Origin: Symsagittifera roscoffensis | Taxonomy: Eukaryota > Xenacoelomorpha > Acoela > Convolutidae | Assembly: GCF_963678635.1 (NCBI RefSeq) | Contig: NC_087066.1 | Coordinates: 49,969,581-50,033,580, forward strand | Reading direction: 5' to 3' | DNA length: 64,000 nucleotides | Shown: piece after piece, positions 61,401 through 64,000 of the stretch | How positions within the stretch are numbered: position 1 is the stretch's first letter | How the letters are laid out: the number at the start of each line of letters is the position of its first letter | Translations under genes and position numbers: made by a program | The notes under the pieces: generated by a model | The model's input: the letters and a program-made list of their open reading frames with translations, nothing else | Databases searched by the model: none | Told to the model about the DNA's origin: nothing

Positions 61401-62498
61401 ATTCTTCTGCACGTCTATTACACGAGACACTTTCTTCGCTGGCATCTTCCTTACTTTCCTCTCTGGGATTCTCGAGTTCCCCATGAGTGGTGTCACGTTA
61501 CTCATCCCTTGTCTGATTACTGTCTGGGAGAGTTGTACTCTGCCCGTATCGTCAATCGTTCCATAGGGTGCAGTCACCCCGGAACCTGGTGCATTCTTGT
61601 TAGCGACCAATCGTCCAGCTGTCTCTATCAGTTTTCTCACTGTCTGTTCTACGACGGGATCACCCAAGGTGTCACTAGGATCCGGGATTGTTACTCGGTT
61701 CGTCTCTGCTGGAAGCCGTGTCTCCGTTGTTTGACTCATTTCTCGAGGTGTCAAGAGCTCCATCGGGGACTGCCCACGAGGAATATCCCTTGCAGGTATC
61801 ACTTTCTCCACGGCCGTTGTCAACGCCACCTGCTCCGATCGCTCTTTGTATTCCTGCCTTAAGCGTTCGATCTCTTGGCCCTGCTTTTTGTTGCAGTCTT
61901 CAAACAACTTTCTCCACATGTCCCGATCTTCCTCCATCTGGAGCATGCTTCGGGTCATATCGTCTAACTCCTTCTTCGTACTTCTCAGCTGATCGTTCAT
62001 CTCGTCCAGATCTTGTATGGTTTGGTTCGTCTGAACCTTCTGTGTTACTTTCGCCCTTCTTGGTGGCACAGCTGCTCTCAGTGGTGAACCAGACGAGGTC
62101 GCCTCGCTGTTCATCTCCCGATGCATTCTCGTCAGCCCAGGTTTAGGCTTAGAGGGCATTGGCATCTCACCTGGTTGGTAAGTCCTAGAACTTCCCAATC
62201 CAGGCTCATTCGCCAAGTCACTCCCTGAGAGAGCCCCGTTTCTCCACCTCATCATTCTCATGTTCGGGCGGTCTAGTACTCCTCTTTCTCCATATTCTGC
62301 CATCAACAGGACTTCCGTGGGGCGGTCCCCACGGTTGTCGTGCCCCAAGATGTTGATCAGGGCGGTCAGCAACATGACCACCTCTGGGTCCTCCAGAGCG
62401 AAGTCTCGTTCGATCAGCCGACGATAGATCGCATCTACCATCGGTCCTACATATGCCTCTGCCAGGTCCATCAATTCATCCAGGTTGAAATTGTCCAT
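58479..62498 (-). CDS. Element D: SGNH/GDSL hydrolase polyprotein with two SGNH-like regions
   Basis: 1339 codons. Residues 1-60 are helical (YVGPMVDAIYRRLIE). A coiled coil runs at ~157-225 (LDEMNDQLRSTKKELDDMTR). The first SGNH domain (~400-590) shows block I GDSLVRVL (Ser411), block III GTNDIS (Asn460) and block V DGIHF (Asp554, His557), the complete catalytic set of this esterase superfamily. A second region (~850-1010) has ANSEFVYTS, VFAGINDHLHSRG (Asn922), FALSPGYAHLPDGLKFVYAM and ISAPNRMIE; it resembles SGNH blocks without a clear nucleophile or D-x-x-H. The last ~300 residues are unknown. SGNH domains occur in ORF1 of CR1-type LINEs and in some giant retroelements, where their role is unsettled (lipid, acyl or glycan esterase). 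Confidence 0.85.
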   Translation of the reverse strand: MDNFNLDELMDLAEAYVGPMVDAIYRRLIERDFALEDPEVVMLLTALINILGHDNRGDRPTEVLLMAEYGERGVLDRPNMRMMRWRNGALSGSDLANEPGLGSSRTYQPGEMPMPSKPKPGLTRMHREMNSEATSSGSPLRAAVPPRRAKVTQKVQTNQTIQDLDEMNDQLRSTKKELDDMTRSMLQMEEDRDMWRKLFEDCNKKQGQEIERLRQEYKERSEQVALTTAVEKVIPARDIPRGQSPMELLTPREMSQTTETRLPAETNRVTIPDPSDTLGDPVVEQTVRKLIETAGRLVANKNAPGSGVTAPYGTIDDTGRVQLSQTVIRQGMSNVTPLMGNSRIPERKVRKMPAKKVSRVIDVQKNNQLKYNFTGVPESDPRACFNRATWSPAVNLQQPPLGTSHLILGDSLVRVLSNLRTSWVTTVMAFGGATIAQLYRMVELMNPGKIPNVMILVGTNDISRGSDEQEALWESMMVCLFTTLWQKFSCAVLTVCTVPMNARSLTASGRRHNEGVMRWNNILRNLANRNAGRLILMDIEHELRAMDQARLTTDGIHFDSVEGQAWLNRVFQERLDELEAELFDTGVLKEEGTVSDTVITTFVPPNLETRLGTVPAVTNYRQQSSSEPGRRTDVQDRLGEAPMRRTIHPRRRIGPVNQPIEEVAGTSRSETRSETTSTSREERPSRGSLMWSRSIPSPWHIYKDKLMKLDLQRVSFIEDARRMLNGATLSVSRLYSITGVDWLIAASINFSSTTALRFADLEGLPSNNTMGPVNARPLQDVRLNHDERNREERPGRFLTARAPIGQHVKIFRQLTTPPGHVKERVYPKLVNQDGDAQRYGGLTAIKKDETIFAAYDKAEMRKAKIMVVANSEFVYTSKSLFWPDVMMLAAVDLHLLQSVSLAIGVQRQTEINPITIVFAGINDHLHSRGFLSRLRDPATAENAVWPAIKDILESMGEVVDATKEGSFNKVTLRVVFALSPGYAHLPDGLKFVYAMVALLSEGKYDVIISAPNRMIEMENLRPLKAELPAVWSDISNAMRGFKDHALHMLVLDEVLGLELSNFSRQLKLKPGIDDDHRVITAMSNDLWFRAMEVASEDTRRKNSLETRAHLEAMVLRTKPEANQWLHLNPRVAALGADAFQQRPVMITKIHAYLLREVNLAENAGEKTAEFVNRMCQITLETFWTQEVKGQEGFERTDSMLEGLGAGWTASFLAKIYPKVSHYLIKEFLKAVVKVSIVELIALFVTFGAESFVKGSAILLTDGIQNLRLDGLLTLIAITHGNLGGLMKLARCPEQMKERVRNLDMKKSTDSWNKIRDLRHTLIQYLLQQNRFGTGEDETI

Positions 62499-62898
62499 AC
62501 TGTTCTTTCCAAGTTTGATTTGATTTCGATTTCAAGTTTTGACTCAAATGAGCAATTAAATGATCAATCAGGATCTAGAAAAGGAATCACGACTGTCACA
62601 CCTGTCAGTTTCACCTTAACATATATCGTTAAAATCTGCCTAAAACAGTTCAGATAAAAAGATATTTATCCAAAAATTTATTAAAATCAATTGGTTTCTA
62701 AAATTTTGGAATTCGACCTAAGATTGGACAGTCCAAACTTTGGATCTATTCCCAAGATCGTCATTTAGTTGTTCTTGGTCACTAACGCTTACTCACCCAT
62801 GATCTTAATAACCTAACACATAACATAACATAACATAACACACATATCACATATTACATGCAACTTGGTCTTTGGCCTAACACTCTTTCGCACATCAC
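62499..62898 (-). other. Element D: intergenic region between pol and SGNH polyprotein
   Basis: Holds TTGGA-CAG-TCCAA (62724-62736), the counterpart of the GTGGA-TCG-TCCAC hairpin of B and C, and tandem ATAAC units at about 62816-62840. No open frame. The SGNH start codon at 62498 is preceded on the sense strand by GGAAAGAACAG, which could be a splice acceptor. Confidence 0.55.
62816..62843. repeat. ATAAC microsatellite
   Basis: Tandem ACATAACATAACATAACATAA-like units (about five copies). Related ATAAC-rich sequence lies at the same place relative to pol in elements B (24000-24055) and C (42200-42235), so it may be an ancestral feature of the family and not a random microsatellite. Confidence 0.7.
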
Positions 62899-64000
62899 TC
62901 AGCCTATACTTAAATAATATTTCTTATGTAGATATACTTGTATGTTCGTATCAGAGAATATCACGTGTACAAGCGCGTACAATTCCCGAGGATGCAGTCT
63001 TCCTCTATTTGGATCGTACACTGGAAGCGAGAGCTCCTTCACGTCCATTTCCACAAGGAAGTCCCTCAGCCTCGTCAAAGACAAGACTAGGTTTTCTGGG
63101 TCCACGTGCTGCTTCTCCGTCGCCCTCGTTACCAAGAAGCACAAGTACTTTCCCGGTATATGCGACACCGCCGGAGGTAAGGCTGCTACGCCCCCTATCC
63201 CTGGTCTTTGCTTCCAGAGGAATTCCACGTTTTTATATTCCCTCTTAAAATCTGCCGCTAGCGCCGTCCTAAAACTCATGTCTGCGGTGATTGCTACTGC
63301 ACATGTTCTGTTTGTGAGTATGAAATCACTGTCTGTTAGTATTATGTTACTAGAATATTCATTTGGTAAATTAAAATATGACTCAACTACCCTGCCTATA
63401 TTAGGTTTCTTAGGTTCTTCGCCTGTTTCTGCTTCTAAGTCTCCTGTTTCTCTTGCTATTCTTAATTTTTTTATTATCAAGTTTTCAGTGTGGGTAAGTC
63501 CTACCCCCACTCCCCGGACAAAAATATCCATCGGCGTCCCCGTCGATCGCATACCGGGTATTAAGTCAAGGTTAGAAGCTGGAATGAGAAGTTGTCCTTC
63601 CTGGGCAGCCCAGGAAGGATCATCTCGTTCGGTCTTAATGTATTTCGCGCTTTCGCGATCTACGTCTTGAATCGTAACGTTGGACTTTTTAGGGTCTGAT
63701 GTCATTTCGTTCAGCCACTCTAAGACACGCAGATTCGTCAGGTCCTGTTCATTTGACTGCTGATGCTCATCGTATAATTCTACCTCGGGTTTCGACCAGT
63801 CGTCAACCCACTCATCGCTGTGATCATCGACTATGTCAATGTCTTGTGACACGGTTATTTCCTCTAAACCCACTACTTCCTCCACTATTTTCTTTAGATC
63901 TATCCTATCCACTACAAAGTCGTCACCGTAAGGACTGTATTTCTTTCTTGGTCTCGTCCCGTCCTTCTGACGAGTCTGAATCGTGAACGGAAGATCTGGT
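62899..64000 (-). CDS. Element D: C-terminal Pol with macro domain, continues past the window
   Basis: Open from the window edge to the stop at 62899. The edge-proximal part (YSPYGDDFVVDR) matches the acidic linker after integrase in B. DIFVRGVGVGLTHTENLIIK is identical to B. The macro domain reads SSNIILTDSDFI, CAVAITADMSFRTALAADF, GKYLCFLVTRAT, SLPVYDPNRGRLHPRE and ALVHVIFSDTNIQVY. The lysine of the LVTK segment in B and C is arginine here. Synonymous and conservative differences from B suggest the domain evolves under constraint. Confidence 0.85.
   Translation of the reverse strand, partial: PDLPFTIQTRQKDGTRPRKKYSPYGDDFVVDRIDLKKIVEEVVGLEEITVSQDIDIVDDHSDEWVDDWSKPEVELYDEHQQSNEQDLTNLRVLEWLNEMTSDPKKSNVTIQDVDRESAKYIKTERDDPSWAAQEGQLLIPASNLDLIPGMRSTGTPMDIFVRGVGVGLTHTENLIIKKLRIARETGDLEAETGEEPKKPNIGRVVESYFNLPNEYSSNIILTDSDFILTNRTCAVAITADMSFRTALAADFKREYKNVEFLWKQRPGIGGVAALPPAVSHIPGKYLCFLVTRATEKQHVDPENLVLSLTRLRDFLVEMDVKELSLPVYDPNRGRLHPRELYALVHVIFSDTNIQVYLHKKYYLSIG

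Larger units (their letters stand above)
51800..64000 (-). mobile_element. Element D: giant Ty3/Gypsy retrotransposon, right part outside the window
   Basis: Sense order from the window edge: end of Pol with macro domain, intergenic hairpin region, SGNH polyprotein, ORFX, 3' UTR, polypurine tract, 3' LTR. It supplies the best copy of the post-pol genes (about 9 kb). Extrapolating with the gag-pol length of B (about 9.5 kb), a leader and two LTRs, a full element would exceed 20 kb. The LTR is a diverged relative of those of B and C, so D is a different subfamily. Confidence 0.85.

Overview
The window is from an AT-rich animal genome. The signs are a 15-exon cellular gene with T-rich splice acceptors and introns of up to about 1.7 kb, tRNA-derived SINEs, a LINE fragment, foldback (MITE-like) elements, and a stack of very large Ty3/Gypsy LTR retrotransposons. 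I cannot name the phylum from sequence alone; an invertebrate is most likely. There is no sign of a bacterial genome.

Left part (1-16876): a minus-strand gene (exons 4511-13072) encodes an N-terminal membrane hairpin, an SMP lipid-transfer domain, a C2 domain without an obvious calcium site, a second C2 domain with a canonical calcium site, and the start of a third. This is the layout of extended synaptotagmin/tricalbin proteins that tether the ER to the plasma membrane. The gene runs off the left of the visible exons. Its introns and flanks hold a dispersed ~200 bp repeat, SINE copies whose head looks like tRNA-Arg(CCU), two related foldback elements and a decayed tandem array (14.8-16.2 kb).

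Right part (16877-64000): three copies of one giant Ty3/Gypsy family, all on the minus strand and named here B, C and D. Older copy C (16877 to about 50744) is split by younger copy B (19883-36617), which landed inside a coding region of C. Copy D (51800 to beyond 64000) carries the most complete right half. Combining copies, the sense-strand order is: 5' LTR, leader with a duplicated structured RNA, Gag, zinc knuckles plus protease, reverse transcriptase plus RNase H, and integrase with a ~150-residue macro domain of the OARD1/TARG1 type at its C-terminus. After a short intergenic hairpin region comes a ~1,880-codon reading frame with a coiled coil, a complete SGNH/GDSL hydrolase, a second SGNH-like domain and an unknown tail. 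A stop-start ATGA overlap leads into a ~1,100-codon frame of unknown function, followed by a 3' UTR with a conserved hairpin, a polypurine tract and the 3' LTR. The full element would be over 20 kb, with about 9 kb of coding sequence beyond gag-pol and no recognisable envelope gene.

Copy B has open gag-pol frames but has lost the whole hydrolase region and its primer-binding site. Copy C has lost gag and the reverse transcriptase core. D is cut by the window edge and carries two in-frame stops that the other copies lack. A run of 200 N (17530-17729) marks an assembly gap. The best candidates for an undescribed system are the macro-domain Pol fusion, the double SGNH polyprotein, the stop-start-coupled unknown ORF, the covarying leader RNA, and an 11-mer identical to the 3' polypurine tract that recurs inside pol.
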